64,000 nucleotides of DNA. It comes from Mycocentrospora acerina (lineage: Eukaryota; Ascomycota; Dothideomycetes; Pleosporales). The translations under genes were made by a program, and so were the position numbers. Positions 10,523-23,487 of this stretch are shown piece after piece (position 1 is the stretch's first letter; every line of letters begins with the position of its first letter). The DNA is taken from positions 559,107 to 623,106 of the forward strand of contig JAKUHH010000030.1 in assembly GCA_022701365.1 (NCBI GenBank), read 5' to 3'. Below the pieces are notes generated by a model. That model was not told where the DNA came from. It saw only the letters and a program-made list of their open reading frames with translations, and did not search any database.

Positions 10523-13500
10523 GGGCCAGCAATCGAGGCGGCAGTCCTGGCGCGACGCAGGTTGGCAGTCGACTTTTGGGGGCACGCAGCCGCAGCTCGC
10601 TAGAAAGCTTGAAGGTTCGGCGCCAGCAGAGGGACGAGGGACGGCTAGGCACTGGGATATGTTGGCGAGGCGCGAAGCCAGCCGGATTGGGAGGCTAGCA
10701 GCACCAGGGGTTGCCTCGGCCGCCCGTCTGCAAGCTGCGTGTGCAGTCTTGCACTGCTGCGTGGGATGAAAAGACTGGCCAAATTAGCTATTGACACACA
10801 GGTCGACGAGTCACGAGATGCGCTGAGCGAATGCGACGAGCGCCAGAGCGGCTGCGGGCGATGCACGATCAAGACGAGATGACGGACAAGACGTCGAGAG
10901 TGCGCCATCCTTGCGCGCATGCTGGGACCATGGAACGCGGCATACGACACAATGCACAATGCACAGTGCAGCCTCTGATGACCACCTGGCCACCTTGGGC
11001 AGGCAACAGACGCGGCAGTGCGCTGCGATACAACGCGCTCGTTCGTGTAAGAATGAAATGAAATGCAATAGGAATGCACTTACAGATTGCTAGTCGCCTC
11101 GCTTGCGTCCTTGCTCCCGCTGCCACGCTTCTTACAGGCTGCGGCTGTTCTGCAGATTCTCGGTTACAGCGCTGGGCGTGGAAGCGAACGATGCAGCGCC
11201 GGCGGTGGCGACGAGGGTCGATGAGAGTCAATAATGAGCAGACGCTGCATGCCTGGTCGCGAGGAAAATAGCATGCTGAAGATGGCGGTCTTAGCGCCTG
11301 AATCAACGTCACGTGGCTGGGCTGCCCACATGCGCCCACCCTCCCAGCAGCTCGAATTCCTTCAATCAGCAAGCAGCATTCCACGCCCCTCTCCACTCCG
11401 CCTCTCGTTTCATTGGGACTGGGCGTCGGGCAGAGGCTCTATCCGTAAAGGGAGTTAAGCTGTTATGCATGAGACTGCCTTTTGCTCCTCTCGTCACTCG
11501 TGCTGGCATTGCGGGTCTCGTGTCATTGGGACCATCTAGATGCTGTACGATGTATGCAACCAGGCGCTTCGGCTCTTGACACCTTCTACTAAGCTTACAC
11601 AGAGCTGTTTGCGTTGTCCAGCTCCTTTCCGCTCTGGGCTACCACGTTGAGTTGAGGCTGATTGCTGCAGCATTTGGAGCCCGGACAGCCGGAGCTGGAC
11701 CTTCCGTTTTCTCTCCTAATGCTTCGCGAACCCTGCTCTTCTACCTACTCGCCTAGTCGTCTATCTCCTCGCCTCGCTTGCATAGTGTCGATCCTGGTCT
11801 GCATCAACTAAATGGTGCTCTCTACATGTGCCAACGGTACGCCATCACGATTTTTATATTCCTGTTCAGTGATTGAGGTGACGTCTCACATCAGCGTTTC
11901 CCGGGCCGGATTTCCTTCACGAGGCATAGCCCCGCTTGTGCAACGATACCTCCAACACCAATCACCCGTGGGTATGCGGAGCGATCTCAAATACAATCCA
12001 TCTCTAAGATGGTATTGGAATCACCAAACAAAGAGCAGGCATTCGCTGGAATTGGATTGAGCCTCAGTATTGACTGTATAACCAAGCGCTGCCTGCGCGC
12101 GATAACACTCAAGTCGCGGTTTGACACAACTTGAGTGCAACATGTTTTGCGTAGTGGATCACTCACATGAAAGGGCTACGTTCCATTCCCGTGATCTCAG
12201 CAAAGAAACGTAGGGTACCAGGGATAACAAGCCAAAGATGTAAGTCAATCAAGTTCTGTGACACAAACTCCCTGGTTTAATTTCTTCGCGTTGCTTTGCA
12301 GCTGAATAGTTATGGTAGTACAAACACGAGTGATAGGATAAGACTGTGCATGATCTCGTTTAGACAACCTTGTCGTTTCGTCTCGCCTCACCTCGCCAAC
12401 AAACACGATATCAAGGATGTCCCCAGCAATGGCAAAGAAGACTTCTCGAACGTTTCAGGCGCCAACCGAGCACACCATCCATGGGCCCGTGCTCTTGAAT
12501 CTCAGTCATGTACAACATATGCATTCAAGAGTTCCAGTTCCTCAATGCATCAATATCTAAGAACTTCAGTGTTACTTCAATCTCTTCTCCTTTGCAGCAC
12601 TCCGTTCTATGATCAAGCCCACAGCCTTTTTTTCCACAAAACGGTGATACGTACACAGCATACCCAAGAAAAAGATTTACCCTGACAGCGCTGCTTCATG
12701 TTTGGAAGCGTCGCATCATCTTGGATTCCTTCTACGAGAAGCCGTGTAACAGATTCACAGCTTGCCTTTTAAAAATCTCAAAACACGTATCCGGCCCTAT
12801 GAAGCCCTTGGACAATACATTTCACGATGGAGTCTGATTCGACAGAGTAGCATCATCAGACCTGAAACGAGTCAAGAGCTGCATGGAGGGGGACGCAGAC
12901 GCTGTTCCGCGCCTCCCGCCTTGGCTGATCGTTTATGAGTGGACGCTCCCTGCTGGATTTATTAGCTGTTGACTTTATCGTAGCATGTTTAACTTCTTGC
13001 CCATAGCAATGCTGCCTCGCAACGATATATCAGCTTGTTCCAGCCTTGATTCTATGTAGATTAGTCTGTCTAGACGCTGCAATAGGCATCAGCCTTGTCA
13101 TGCAAAAAAAAATTGAACTTGTACTCTGCTTTGTCAGTCTCGTTCTACTGGCTAGGCTTCACTGGCCTCCTCTTCTGAGGATTTTGCGTTTCATCAATAC
13201 CGGTGATTAAATGATTTGCGAATTCTTTCCTTTAGACGTCCCTCCAAACACTATCATCTCTCATACATAGGATGTGGTAGACGAAAGAATCATATAATAA
13301 GACTACATTTCAACCATGTATCCGGAAAAATGAGGTTGGGCTAGTGTTGTTGACTTTACTCAACAATTGGGTTGGTTAAATGGATTCTGATTGATACCCA
13401 TTGCATAGACAAGACCAAAAAAAACACAATTGAAATAGTTGATCAATTCTGTTTATCGCTATCATGAGCTAGCACAAACTTACTACGTCTTCCTCAGTGA

Positions 13501-13605
13501 CGTTGTGCCGAAATCCCGATCCTAAAATACTTTCACTACAATGTCGCTACATGTCTCTACCCTACACCTTTGTACGTGTCAAGACCATGCGGATCCTGCT
13601 CTCAC
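10523..13605. other. 3-kb gene-poor region upstream of the C6 factor
   Basis: The part next to the transcription factor (10523 to about 11300) is GC-richer and probably holds a long promoter and 5' leader. The rest becomes AT-richer toward 13.5 kb. I see no protein-like frame, tRNA or intact element. The frames of 80-175 codons here lack domain features and codon bias. Confidence 0.4.
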
Positions 13606-14973
13606 CTATTCAAACACAATGAATGACCCGTCATTGGTCTTCTCTATCTCATGTGCCCTCTTCTTCCATTCCTTGATGAATGACGCGGGAAAATTTTTCC
13701 CCTTCTTTGACAAGGTCAGATGCAACTTCAGAAGTGCGCCGGCTGTTTTTAGATATGAATTTTCAAAGACAGACCATACTGAATCCTCAGTGTTTCCACT
13801 TGAAGCCGGGTTCGGAAAGTACGGGTCGTTCGCTGTGACTGCGGTGACCATTCGTAGACGGCACATCTTCCAGTCGGTGAAAGTGAGCTGCTCCGCCTTA
13901 TCGAAATCCAACATGTAGAGATGGGTCTTTCGGCGTTTGAAGTCGCCAGGCGGAATACTGAAAGCCTTTACAGTCTTGAAACCCTCAATAATAGTAGGAG
14001 TCTCTGCGTTGAGCGTCGCACTGCCAATCACAAATTCCATGTCCATGCCATCCAACCCAGCTCGCCAATGTATCACCGCCAGTCCTATCCCCATTTCTTT
14101 AGAGAACTGATGCATGTCCAAACCGATGTCTTCCAGCTGATCAAGATATAGCGGGAAATTCTGCAGCGTGGTGGGTGGGTTGTCGAACTCGTAGTCACCA
14201 CGCCTCTTGCCCAGGTATGGGCGAACCAAACAAGCCTTATTCTCTGGATCGGCTAATGCTGTATTCCGATCTTCAGGCGCGAAGTATATTCGAATGAGGG
14301 CTGTTCTAGAGACTTTAGGTAGAGGCAGGATGCGTTGTATCTGAATTAGATATCCTATCTTTCGGTCTTCGTTGGGGAAGCGACTCTGATTCTTCTCCCA
14401 CCACTTACCCAACTCAACTTCACTCAACCATCCACAAACCTGGGGGACACGCGGAATAGAAGCATTTGGGAAAAGGTACTCAAGGAGTGCCTTGGTCTCC
14501 ATCACAGCTCTGCTAGCCATATTCGTTAGGTTGGCATCCGTCCAAAGAGCGTCTTGATCAACTCCCTTCTTGATGGCAAGCGATGTTCCAGGGACCTCAA
14601 AAACAGTACCACAACTTCCTCTTCCGATGACTATGAGGGGCACATCCTCGATGAGTCTTGCCTTTTCCATTCTCTCGGCAAAATTTGATGAAGCTGACAC
14701 TACACTGTGCACGCTGAGTGCGCGACGTAAAACTTGAATGGTATCCACATCATCGCAGGAAGCGTCATCATCAATTTTGACACTGATCTCATTCTCGCTA
14801 GGTGTGGAGTTCTCAGGCCCATCATTGTCGGTGTCATCGTGGTCAATCAGGTTAAGTCCAGCAACATGTTCTGATAGTAGTTCTTCTGCTGTACGAGCGA
14901 CACGCGCATCAAAGGATAGTGTCGTATCGTGAGATGTGGCACTCTCATCTGATGGTTCTCGTGGGTGAGACAT
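13606..14973 (-). CDS. DUF3669-family protein
   Basis: A single-exon gene of 455 residues. The N-terminal third is acidic and Ser/Thr-rich. The centre has VIGRGSCGTVFEVPGT followed by IKKG, which looks like a degenerate kinase-type glycine loop and lysine. The C-terminal half carries the DUF3669 pattern: CLVRPYLGKRRG, then the FPLYLDQLEDIGLD block, GIGLAVIHWRAGLDGMDMEFVIGS, and an LYMLDFDKAEQL motif that recalls the kinase DFG region. DUF3669 proteins are common and expanded in filamentous ascomycetes; their biochemical role is not established. The resemblance to a kinase or phosphotransferase fold is inference from the loop, the HW-x-A-G-x-D block and the DFD motif. Neighbours are gene-free for over 1 kb on both sides. 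Confidence 0.85.
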   Translation of the reverse strand: MSHPREPSDESATSHDTTLSFDARVARTAEELLSEHVAGLNLIDHDDTDNDGPENSTPSENEISVKIDDDASCDDVDTIQVLRRALSVHSVVSASSNFAERMEKARLIEDVPLIVIGRGSCGTVFEVPGTSLAIKKGVDQDALWTDANLTNMASRAVMETKALLEYLFPNASIPRVPQVCGWLSEVELGKWWEKNQSRFPNEDRKIGYLIQIQRILPLPKVSRTALIRIYFAPEDRNTALADPENKACLVRPYLGKRRGDYEFDNPPTTLQNFPLYLDQLEDIGLDMHQFSKEMGIGLAVIHWRAGLDGMDMEFVIGSATLNAETPTIIEGFKTVKAFSIPPGDFKRRKTHLYMLDFDKAEQLTFTDWKMCRLRMVTAVTANDPYFPNPASSGNTEDSVWSVFENSYLKTAGALLKLHLTLSKKGKNFPASFIKEWKKRAHEIEKTNDGSFIVFE

Positions 14974-16991
14974 GTTTTTCGTAGTCGATGACTGGCAGTG
15001 ACGAGCAGTACGGAGTGAAAATATATTGTGCGAGCAGGCGGAGATAATGCAGTGTTTTTTTTACAAACAGACGAAGGTGAGTGGAAAATTTAATCGGAGA
15101 ACTGGAGATTGTATGAGGTTATATGAGTCGAGTTTTTTGTAGCACACAACTAAGTATGGAAAATATTACCTCATGACCACACTCGGGGGAACTACAAGTG
15201 AAAGCATCTCGAGCCGGTTGGTTCAGCAAAGTCCAGTCTCCCATGGGACACGGTAGATATCCAAATTCTAGAAGGGACTATCTAACTAGTGGCTCCCACC
15301 TTGGATCGATGCGTCACAAAAGTTCCTTCCCAGCATAAAACTCTGCAAGAGCTTCTAGTGTCTAGCCATTCATGAAGCCGTGGTATTGGACGAGCCTTGG
15401 AAAGTTTGGGACACCACAACATACAACTGACTCACAGAATCGAATCATAAATCCCCAACGCCCATTTCTGCATCATCGTCATATGGGCTCGATCAGTCCG
15501 AGTGAAAGAAGCGAAGCAAGGAAAGAGGGTTTTTTTTTCACTTGCACAATTTTGGAGAAAATGACATTCCTATCATGTACACGAACGAAATAAAAGATAC
15601 CTATATCCCCAATCCGATATTGGGAGCAGAAACATTGCCTGTGATTCTTTTTAAAAAAATGAACATGTTGACACAAATGCTTGGTATCTCTTCGCTGAGT
15701 GACCCAGTGAAAGCCTCAGCACCAACTATTAGTCCATGATTTCTCCATGGAAGTGTGAAAAAATAACAATGATTACTAACAGCGAAAAAACACGTACTAA
15801 TATTGAGTCAACTTCAACTATAGTGATTACAAGGTCACACATACTTCAGCTTCATGTTCCGTCCGTAGACAAATGGGAGTTGATGGGAAACCCGTGTTTA
15901 CGAAGAACAACAGGAATGTGATGTCGATGTACGTATTTAGAAAAATGCCCTACTCCTGCTCGTCACGCCCTGATTTTTATTTATTACGGCGACACTCCAG
16001 CATGTTAGTTCTGGAATTTACATGTACACACGCACACACGTATGTTAGTCATCATTGAATTCTTCTTACAAGTCACACTTTAAGTGAACATGGCTTTTTT
16101 CAAAAGTGAAGAGACTAACATCATGTTTAATAAGTTGAAGAAGCAATCAGCTTTATTTCGCGCAGTAGGACAGCGTTCTCATCACGACTATAATTTGTCA
16201 CTTGTTAGTTGTTTTACTGGTCAACGGAGACGCTGCTGAGCATGTCATTAGAGGAAGTCATGCACACGCACAAATAAGTGTTTAGGTAATACCATTAGGT
16301 CAATACTATTGCTTATTTGTGCTCATCATACTCACTGGCAAGCGTAGTATCACGCGGGTACGAACACACGTAAAGCAAAGTCTAGGATCGAATTGAGAAT
16401 ACCCAAGATGAATAATGATAATCGTAGATCTATTACCATGGGAAGTATCGATTGTAGTATACGCGCTTGTATTGAACGGTTTTCGTTTTGCTGCAGATCT
16501 TTATTTGCGGGGACATTGAATGCCAGAGCCGAGCCGCATCGTATATCGGTTCCATCAATATATACATGAGACAAACAAAGGAACGAAGATGGCACCAATG
16601 CAACGTGCAACGTGCGTCGTTTGCATGAGAGCTCGCGGCATTCTTTGCCGCCCTCACACATATTTATAGTATTGAATAGAATCGGCGCTTATATACGAGC
16701 AGCCGAAGTGCTCGATCTGCAGTGACTGTTCCAGTATGACTCGATTGCAGGATATATGCATGCACGTGCCTGGTAAGCTGCGGACGACAAGTCTAGTAAA
16801 CACAGCCCGGCCATTGGACGATCTCGTAGTATCATGGGTGAGAGAAGTCCGTAGTCTCATAGGCTGTTGGCTGGCGTTTACAGTTGTCGATCTGGCGAAA
16901 TTGTGCAAGGATACCGCATATCACGTAACATCTGCAGTTTGGGTTGCAAACTGAAGAAAAAGAAGAAGAAATATCGATCGACATGCCAAGT
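14974..16991. other. 2-kb AT-rich gene-free region
   Basis: Sequence from the DUF3669 promoter to the VPS37 3' end. It is AT-rich in 15.1-16.4 kb with short A and T tracts. The frames present (up to about 103 codons) show no recognisable protein. No terminal inverted repeats or transposase remnants were seen. Confidence 0.4.
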
Positions 16992-17798
16992 TCATCGCCA
17001 TCCACCGACTCTACCTTCATCCCACCGCTCTTTGCGCTCCGCCCGGAGATAGAGAGTTTTCCGGCCTTCTCTCAGCCGTCTCACAAACTCGGACACTTCT
17101 CGCTCGTTAGCAACAACATCATCCCCCCCATCACCCTGACCTTCGAGAAAACTCTCCTCGAGTCCCCGGCACAGGGCTTCTTGCTCGCCGACTGCAGCAC
17201 TCAAGCGCTGGTACAGGGCTGGGGGGCTAAATTCGCGCAAAGCCTCGTCCTGTTCGGTTTGTTTTGCTTTCCACTGGCGCTCCAAGGCGCGCATAGAAAG
17301 CAGACGAGACTGTGTACTATCACGTTGATGCTGGACATGTGCCTCAATTTGTTTCAGTGACTCTGCTAGCGCTACATTTTGCGCAAGAAGAGCCTGCAAA
17401 GGCGCAGTTGATGCTGGCAGCGAAGGGTGTGCTGTCTCAGGACTATGAGTAATTGCATGCTGAAGGTCTGGGTTTTGCAGGATGTGGTGCAGATCTTTTG
17501 TCCTGTACGTGTTTCAGCACCGAGCTTCACATGCACCGGGAGTGACATACGGCCGATCCCGCAACATGTCAGGCAGCCAACCATCGTTCGGTGGATGAAC
17601 GGTAGGCTGGCCAGGATCTGCTTGAGGTGGGTTTTGGAAAGACGCTTGGGGATTGTTGTATGATTGCGACTGACCCGGTGGAGGTGGAGGCAGTGGAGGG
17701 CCTGTAGATGGCGTCGCGGTCTTGGGCGGGGGTGGGGGTGGGGTAGACGCATCATACTGATAGAAGTTTTGCGAGTGGCGAGGCGATTGGAATGCCAT
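16992..17798 (-). CDS. VPS37: ESCRT-I subunit Vps37 (Mod(r) domain)
   Basis: Two exons (17798-17551 and 17502-16992) give 252 residues; the 48-nt intron reads GTATGT...CGTACAG with a GCTGAAAC-type branch site and splits a Pro codon. Vps37 works with Vps23 and Vps28 in ESCRT-I to sort ubiquitinated membrane proteins into multivesicular endosomes. The first 70 residues are Pro-rich with several PPPPP runs. The rest is the helical Mod(r) domain: an ALLAQNVALAESLK segment, a long charged coiled coil with RLLSMRALERQWK, then FSPPALYQRLSAAVGEQE and ESFLEGQ, which align with the end of the Mod(r) family. The Pro-rich N-terminus is usual in filamentous fungi. Divergent to the coiled-coil gene at 18.8 kb. 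Confidence 0.85.
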
Positions 17799-18830
17799 GG
17801 TGTGCTGTGGCTGTGGCTGTGGAGGCTTGCGGACTGTTAGCGACTCGTAGGGCGAGACGAATGATTAATGCGGTCGTGTTGTTGTTGGTTGTTGGTTGTT
17901 CACGTCGAGGTCGGTTGCATGTTGTTCCCCACCGCGGGCGCGAGTCAGTCGACAGCGGATTGCCAGATGTCAGTGAGCGCTGCAAAGAGCCTTATCACCG
18001 AATGGCTGGCTAGCTTTTGTGCAACTGGGCCCAGGCTCGTTCGCAAATAGACGGTCCGCTGGCGAACTGTCCACAGGCTGCTCTTTCCGTGCATTATGGT
18101 CAGGGGCAGCCCATCCCCCCCAGGATCCAGGTCCTTGCGCGAGACGCCATGGCCTCGTCGAGTCCAACGTCGACGGGCAGCCAGATTGCGAATTATGATA
18201 GCGCGGGGGGCCAAGCGTCCAAAGCAGACGACGGCAAGCCACCCGCTGCTGGCGTCGGAGCTGCTTGGTGCTGCAGAAACCGCGAGGGTTGGCCAAGTTG
18301 TGCACGCCGTCGTGTACGGCCAGCGAGTTGAGGGCATGCGTGGGCTGTGGATGGCGTGGGGACGAGTGTGTGGGGCCTGAGGCAGCGAACACCGTCACGC
18401 CCAACGTCGACTGTTTCACCGACTGTGCCAGAGATTGGCAATCCCCAGCAAGGCCTCTGGTGTGCTGCCCTCGCGCCCGCGACCACACGTCGAGTCGCTC
18501 AACGTGCTGATTCGCCGCCTGGCAGCGAGGGTTCCTGCAGAAGCGATGTTGCCCCCCTGGCGCGCGGCACGCTCCACTCGCCAGCCCAGCGCGAACTGCC
18601 CGTCTCGGCCAAGTGGGCGAGCGGGCGCGTCGACGGCAGCCAATTCGCGTGCTGCGATGTGCCCAGCGGCCTCGCAGTGCGGCGTCGGTGGCACATGCGC
18701 CCAGTCCGGCAGATACGTCCCCTATTGCAAGCACCCGCCGTCTGCATTGGCGAGTCGCGCCTCACCTCCCTCCACTGTTCCGGCCACTTTGTGCAGAGCC
18801 ATGCTTCTCGTGGGGGGATAATACGACGAC
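17799..18830. promoter_or_regulatory. Intergenic region between divergent VPS37 and coiled-coil gene
   Basis: About 1 kb, GC-rich, holding both 5' regions. Many frames are open on both strands because of base composition, but none looks like a protein. No TATA box or clear operator was seen. Confidence 0.4.
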
Positions 18831-21800
18831 ATGCACAAATTCAAAGGCCCCATAGAGGGCCCGACTCCCGCTGAAGCCTCGCCGCCTCGCCCAAAACCCT
18901 TCACGCTCGCCTCCATAGCCATCCAGTCCTTTGCTGCCTTTCGGTCGCAGACATCTGCCCAGCCTGTGCCCGTTGCTGTCCAGTCCCCGTCGCCGGTTCG
19001 ACGAAAGCCACTCCCAGCAAACTCGCCCGCCCACCGCTTCTCCGTATCGCAGTCCAGCACTAGCCCCAGTGCGGGTGTCCAGGGCGAAGCCAGAGACAAA
19101 GACGCAGACAAAGACACAGACAAAGACAGAGACAGTCGTTCGTTCCCCAACCAGTCACGTCCTGCCGCTGTCTTGTCGCCACCCCTGAGCGAGAGCGATT
19201 TCTTGCCCCGGAATCTCGACGAGTAAGCACCCTCGACCCCAGCGCTCCTTCCCTCGTGCTAACGTCCGTTGCAGCCAACCGCATGGCAAGACGCCCCTAA
19301 AAGCCACTCTCCCCAGAAGCCCATTTGCACCACGTACAAGCTCTCGCTCCACTGCCACCGTCCCTGTCGCGCCGCGGCATGACAGATCAGCCAGCAGCTT
19401 TCATCCTCGACGAGTAAGCAGAACAGAGGAACTGAGAGCATTTGGAAGCAGGGGACTACACACTCGCTCCCCTACTATGCCCAATATGCCTGTGTACACC
19501 TCCGACCCACGACAACCAGACCTCAGACTCAGATTGGACGGTGTCACCGAAGTCATCATTGACGAGGAAGCCTACAAGCTGGAAGACGAACTAGCACGGG
19601 AACAAGCGTCCAAGCCTAAATCGCCAGGTGGAGGCTTCACCTCCTTCTTTGGCTGGAACTCGTCCAAAAACCAACCCGGTACTGATTCACCAGCAACCGC
19701 ATTCTCAGAGAGGTCCTTGTCTCCTGGAAACTCTCCACGTTACCCCATGTCCATTAAGACCAAGCCAGACGGTCTCGATATTCCAGCTGCACAATCCTAC
19801 TTCAACGTTCCAGGAACACCACTTTTGTCGTCGTCGCCCCAGATGAATGCTCACGTAGAGGAGCTTGAGCGCGAGCTGCGCGAAGTAAGCTCGGAGCTTG
19901 CTTCCTCAATCCAGCGAGAGATGGACCTGGAGGATGAGGTCGAACGCTGGAAGGCGGAAAGCTCCACCGCCATGTCGCCTGACAATCGAAGAACAAGCGA
20001 CTACTACTCAGACTCTGGAACAAGTTCAATCCGATTTCCCATCAGCGACCCTAAAGCCAAGCTGGAGGAGGTTGAAACACTACGAAGAAAGGCAGAGCAA
20101 GAGCGTGCGTCGTTAAAAGTGCGTATGGCTGAGCGTCTGCAAGAAGAACTCCGACGCCGTAGGGATCTTGAAGAGCAGGTTCAGCATCTAGAAGATCAGG
20201 TTGGCGACAAGTCTAGGGCAGGCTCAGTTGCAGAGAGCCCGAGGCTCAAAGAGCTCTCAATCTCACTCGAGGATGCTAAGAGACGTTTGGCCGAGGAAAG
20301 GCAGGTGAAAGAGAACTTTGAAGACCTGTTGACAGCACTCCGCGATGAACTTGAGAAGCACCGCAATGAAGCAGATAATTTGCGAGACGAAGTCGTACCT
20401 CAACTCCGAGCGCGACTCGAAGTCTTGGAAGTCGAGGCAGCCGATACAGAGAGACTAGTGTACGAGACAACGCGCATGCAACAAGAGATACAACAACTGA
20501 GAACTGAGAACCAGGCCCTGGCCAATGCACGCAAGTTGCAGCTCGAAGCATCACAGCAAAATGTACAATTCCAATCCATTGCCGAGGAAGCAATCGACAC
20601 CCCAGCATCAAATCTACGCGTTGGGCTATCGCGTTCCAATTCTTTGGCTCGGAGTTCTGGTGCATTCAAGTCAAACAGATTCTCCATGTCGCGGTCAAAT
20701 TCTGTCAAGGACAGGTCAGGCGAAGCGTCTCCGAGAGAGCAGGTCCCCGCAGTCGGCAATCCTGTCAAAGAGCTGGAGGAACAACGTGATGCACTTCACA
20801 AAGCTCTAAAGCATCTATTGCAAAGACAGGAGATGCAACAAAAGGAGTTTGAAAGGCGCATCAGGGAATTAGAGGCAGAGAGAGACTCGGCACTCAACGT
20901 CACTCCCCGGAGAACGGCATTCCACAAAGAGGTAGCCGACCTAAGGCAGGAAGTCGATTCACTTCGACGCCGCGCTGATGAAGCGCTGGAACAAAAGTAT
21001 CAGTGCGAGAAAGGCCTAGGCGGCCTGCGAATGGACTTGGATCGCGCACAGCAGGAGACAAGTTCACTACGGGATCTCCTTCACGAGCACGAAATCGCCA
21101 TCCCAGAAATTCGCCTTGAGAATGAGCCAATCTCCCTAGACAAAGCCTACAACGAACTCCGAACAACCCACGCGCTTTCGATTGCCAGTATTCAGCAGCT
21201 AGAGTCAAGTGACGGTGATTCACTTGGTGCAGCTGGAGTTGAGGCGCAAAGAACGCTGGATCTTTTGAAGCAAAGCATCTCTGATGCTGAGGCTGAGCGC
21301 GACCTAGCTCATGAAGAGGCTGAGCAATATCGCCAACAAGCTCGGGAGCTGCAAAAGTCCGAGATAGAGCATCTGGGTAAGGAGCAAAAACTCAGCAGTG
21401 ACCTATTTACCGCCGCTACGCGCATGGACGAGCTCTCCAACAGGATTCAGCAACAGCTTCAGGCCAATAGTTCGCTGCGCAACCGTCTCACCGAAGCCAT
21501 CACCCGTGGTGAGAAAGAGCAACAAAAGTCAACGGAGCAGATCATTGAACTGGAACGACGTCTAAAGACAGCAGAAGACAAGGTTATGCTTGCTCAACAG
21601 TCGTCCGAGGAATCCATTGCTCAGCACGAAGAGGAAGTGCAGACGCTGAAAGAGAGCCACAGCGACCACCTCCGCCGTATGAGGTCTGGGTTGCTCAGCC
21701 CTTCGGTTTTCTCTCCCAAGACGCCTTTGTCGCCCATGTTTGCTCAACGATCCCCTCGTCTTGACATGACGAGCAGTGGACCCGCCATGACCATAGCTGA

Positions 21801-22078
21801 AGCTACCAAGACGGAGCTTCTTCAGACGCGCGTGGAAGAGTTGGAGAAGGCCCTGAGGGATGCTGACCGCGAGATGGAAGAAGTTGTCGGACGCATGAAC
21901 TTTGCCCAGATCGAAGTCGCCGAGCTGCAGTTCGAGAGGTTAGTTCCACTAAAACACTCCATAGAAATACTGCTAACACCAACACAGAGATGAAGCTTTG
22001 CGCTCAACAAGGAAACTGCAAGCTGAGATACTTTCTGAGCGCGAGAAGGTCAAGGTCTTGATGGCTTCTGCCAAATAA
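18831..22078 (+). CDS. Large coiled-coil protein, conserved in filamentous ascomycetes
   Basis: Three exons (18831-19222, 19275-21938, 21988-22078) give 1048 residues. Intron 1 (52 nt, GTAAGC...TTGCAG) and intron 2 (49 nt, GTTAGT...ACACAG) both keep frame. The second exon is open upstream of the internal ATG at 19477, so translation most likely enters from exon 1. The first 270 residues are Ser/Pro-rich and disordered, with an acidic/basic DKD repeat and several RSxS-like phosphosites. From about residue 340 heptad-rich coiled coils dominate (ELERELREVSSELAS, LRRRADEALEQKYQCEKGL, ELEKALRDADREMEE), broken by Ser-rich linkers. I recall Aspergillus orthologues annotated only as M-protein-repeat proteins. 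A structural or cytoskeletal role is inference. The first ATG is not certain. Confidence 0.8.
19095..19130 (+). repeat. 12-bp coding repeat (DKDx)
   Basis: Three tandem 12-bp units, GACAAAGACNNA, encode DKDADKDTDKDR in the disordered N-terminus of the coiled-coil protein. The unit length is a multiple of three, so copy-number change would keep frame. Confidence 0.85.
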
Positions 22079-23487
22079 TTCTATTGCATTTGACGATTCT
22101 CGCTGGATACGACATCATGTTATAATTTTCCCTTACAGTCTGCTAGCTGCGACTGCGTTCGCTCTGGAGATTCCATGTTACAATCTTCGGCGCTCCTTTT
22201 TTTTTGAATATCGCGTTTCTGGCGTAACGACTATATGCATTCTATGCTTTACCTTTACAACTTCGCAGCATCTTGGGGGATATCTACTATTTGTCGTGGC
22301 TGGCAGCTTTGCGGTCATCGTTCTATACCCTCTGGCTGATTACGAAGCCACATAGTTTTCCTTGTTTGGCGGCAGCCCGCTTGTTAATGTGGGCTTTGAG
22401 CTTGTACTGGAAGGCTTGTACTGTCGCTAGCATGGATGTATTGTTTATGTATTATATGTAATGGTGTAATAGACTACGGTCAAATACGAGTCAAAATCAA
22501 CTGATGTGCTCTTGTTTCTGCTTTTTCTGTACCAATGATCGGTGAGCTGCTGTCCTTTCTACTCTATTTGGAGTACTTGATCGTGTATTGCCTTGCCTGT
22601 TTGGCGGCTCAACGGAATATATTTTTAGTATGCTTGTTTGAGTCTTTGTTCTACTTGGCCACATTGGTTTCTCGTGTGGCTGCAGCTTTGGTGCCGCTTC
22701 TGTATCAGCCTAGCTGGTTGAGCAGCACGTGAAGGCAGGAAAGCAAAGTCTAGAGCAGCACGGAGAAGTCGTGGACGAGTCTGGGAGTCTTTGTGCAAAC
22801 AGAACAATGGCAAGAGTGCCTGCAGCAAGCTCGCAATGGCTCTGGCCAGGCTACGTCAAAGTCGAACGGCGAGATCCGATGTCGTCTTCGCCGCACCCAT
22901 CTATCTACTGTGGAGATTGGCAGAAACGTTGGATCCCCGGGGAAGCGGGCGACTCTGCTGGGCGCAGTGAGGGGCAGGCTGGTGGCAAGAAAGGCGGTGA
23001 ATGTGTGGAGTCCAACGTGTATCGCGACAATGTACCGATGGTTGACCGGCCGTGGATGCGTCGCCGTGCCAATGTCTGTCGTCCACCCGTGCGCTCAATG
23101 TCGTCTGGTCCTTCCTGCCATGGCCCCCGCGCCTGCATGGGCAATGTTCCGCGCTAGCTGGACACACCCACTCGCCGGCTCTAGTCCCGCTCCATCCCTG
23201 ACCTGAGCGTCTGCGACACTCCCCAGTCCTCTCTCCCTCGCCCGCCAGCTGTCCGCTCAGAGCCTGCCTGCAGAGCCCTTCACTTCTTGCGCTGTCTGGG
23301 AGAGCGCGGTATTATTCCCCTGTCCCCTTATTCGCCACCGTCGCCTTGGGCAGCAGCTCCCCAGCAGCACCCCCTCCAAAAACATTGCACACGTCTCTCT
23401 CGCGCACCACGCACCCGGCACCCGTTTCGACGCCCAGTTTACCCACGAGGCCATCTGCGGACCCTTGTCCCTCATCCACCGCCCACA
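22079..23487. other. Long upstream region of COT1
   Basis: About 1.4 kb between the coiled-coil gene and COT1, both on the plus strand. The last 300 bases are C/T-rich and look like a promoter and 5' leader. Frames of about 140 codons in the GC-rich part have no protein-like features. Confidence 0.4.

Noticed and set aside
11812..12685. Frames of 82 and 129 codons in the gap upstream of the C6 factor
   Set aside because: Mixed composition, no bias and no recognisable motif; chance frames.
16350..16661. 103-codon minus-strand frame with a hydrophobic end
   Set aside because: The C-terminal hydrophobic stretch looked like a membrane segment, but the start context is poor and the overlapping second phase is equally open.
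17868..18874. Several open frames between VPS37 and the coiled-coil gene
   Set aside because: Frames are open in most phases on both strands because of high GC; none shows a domain, steady codon use or splice joins.
22729..23206. Two overlapping frames of about 140 codons upstream of COT1
   Set aside because: Overlapping in two phases with no protein-like composition; best seen as promoter sequence.
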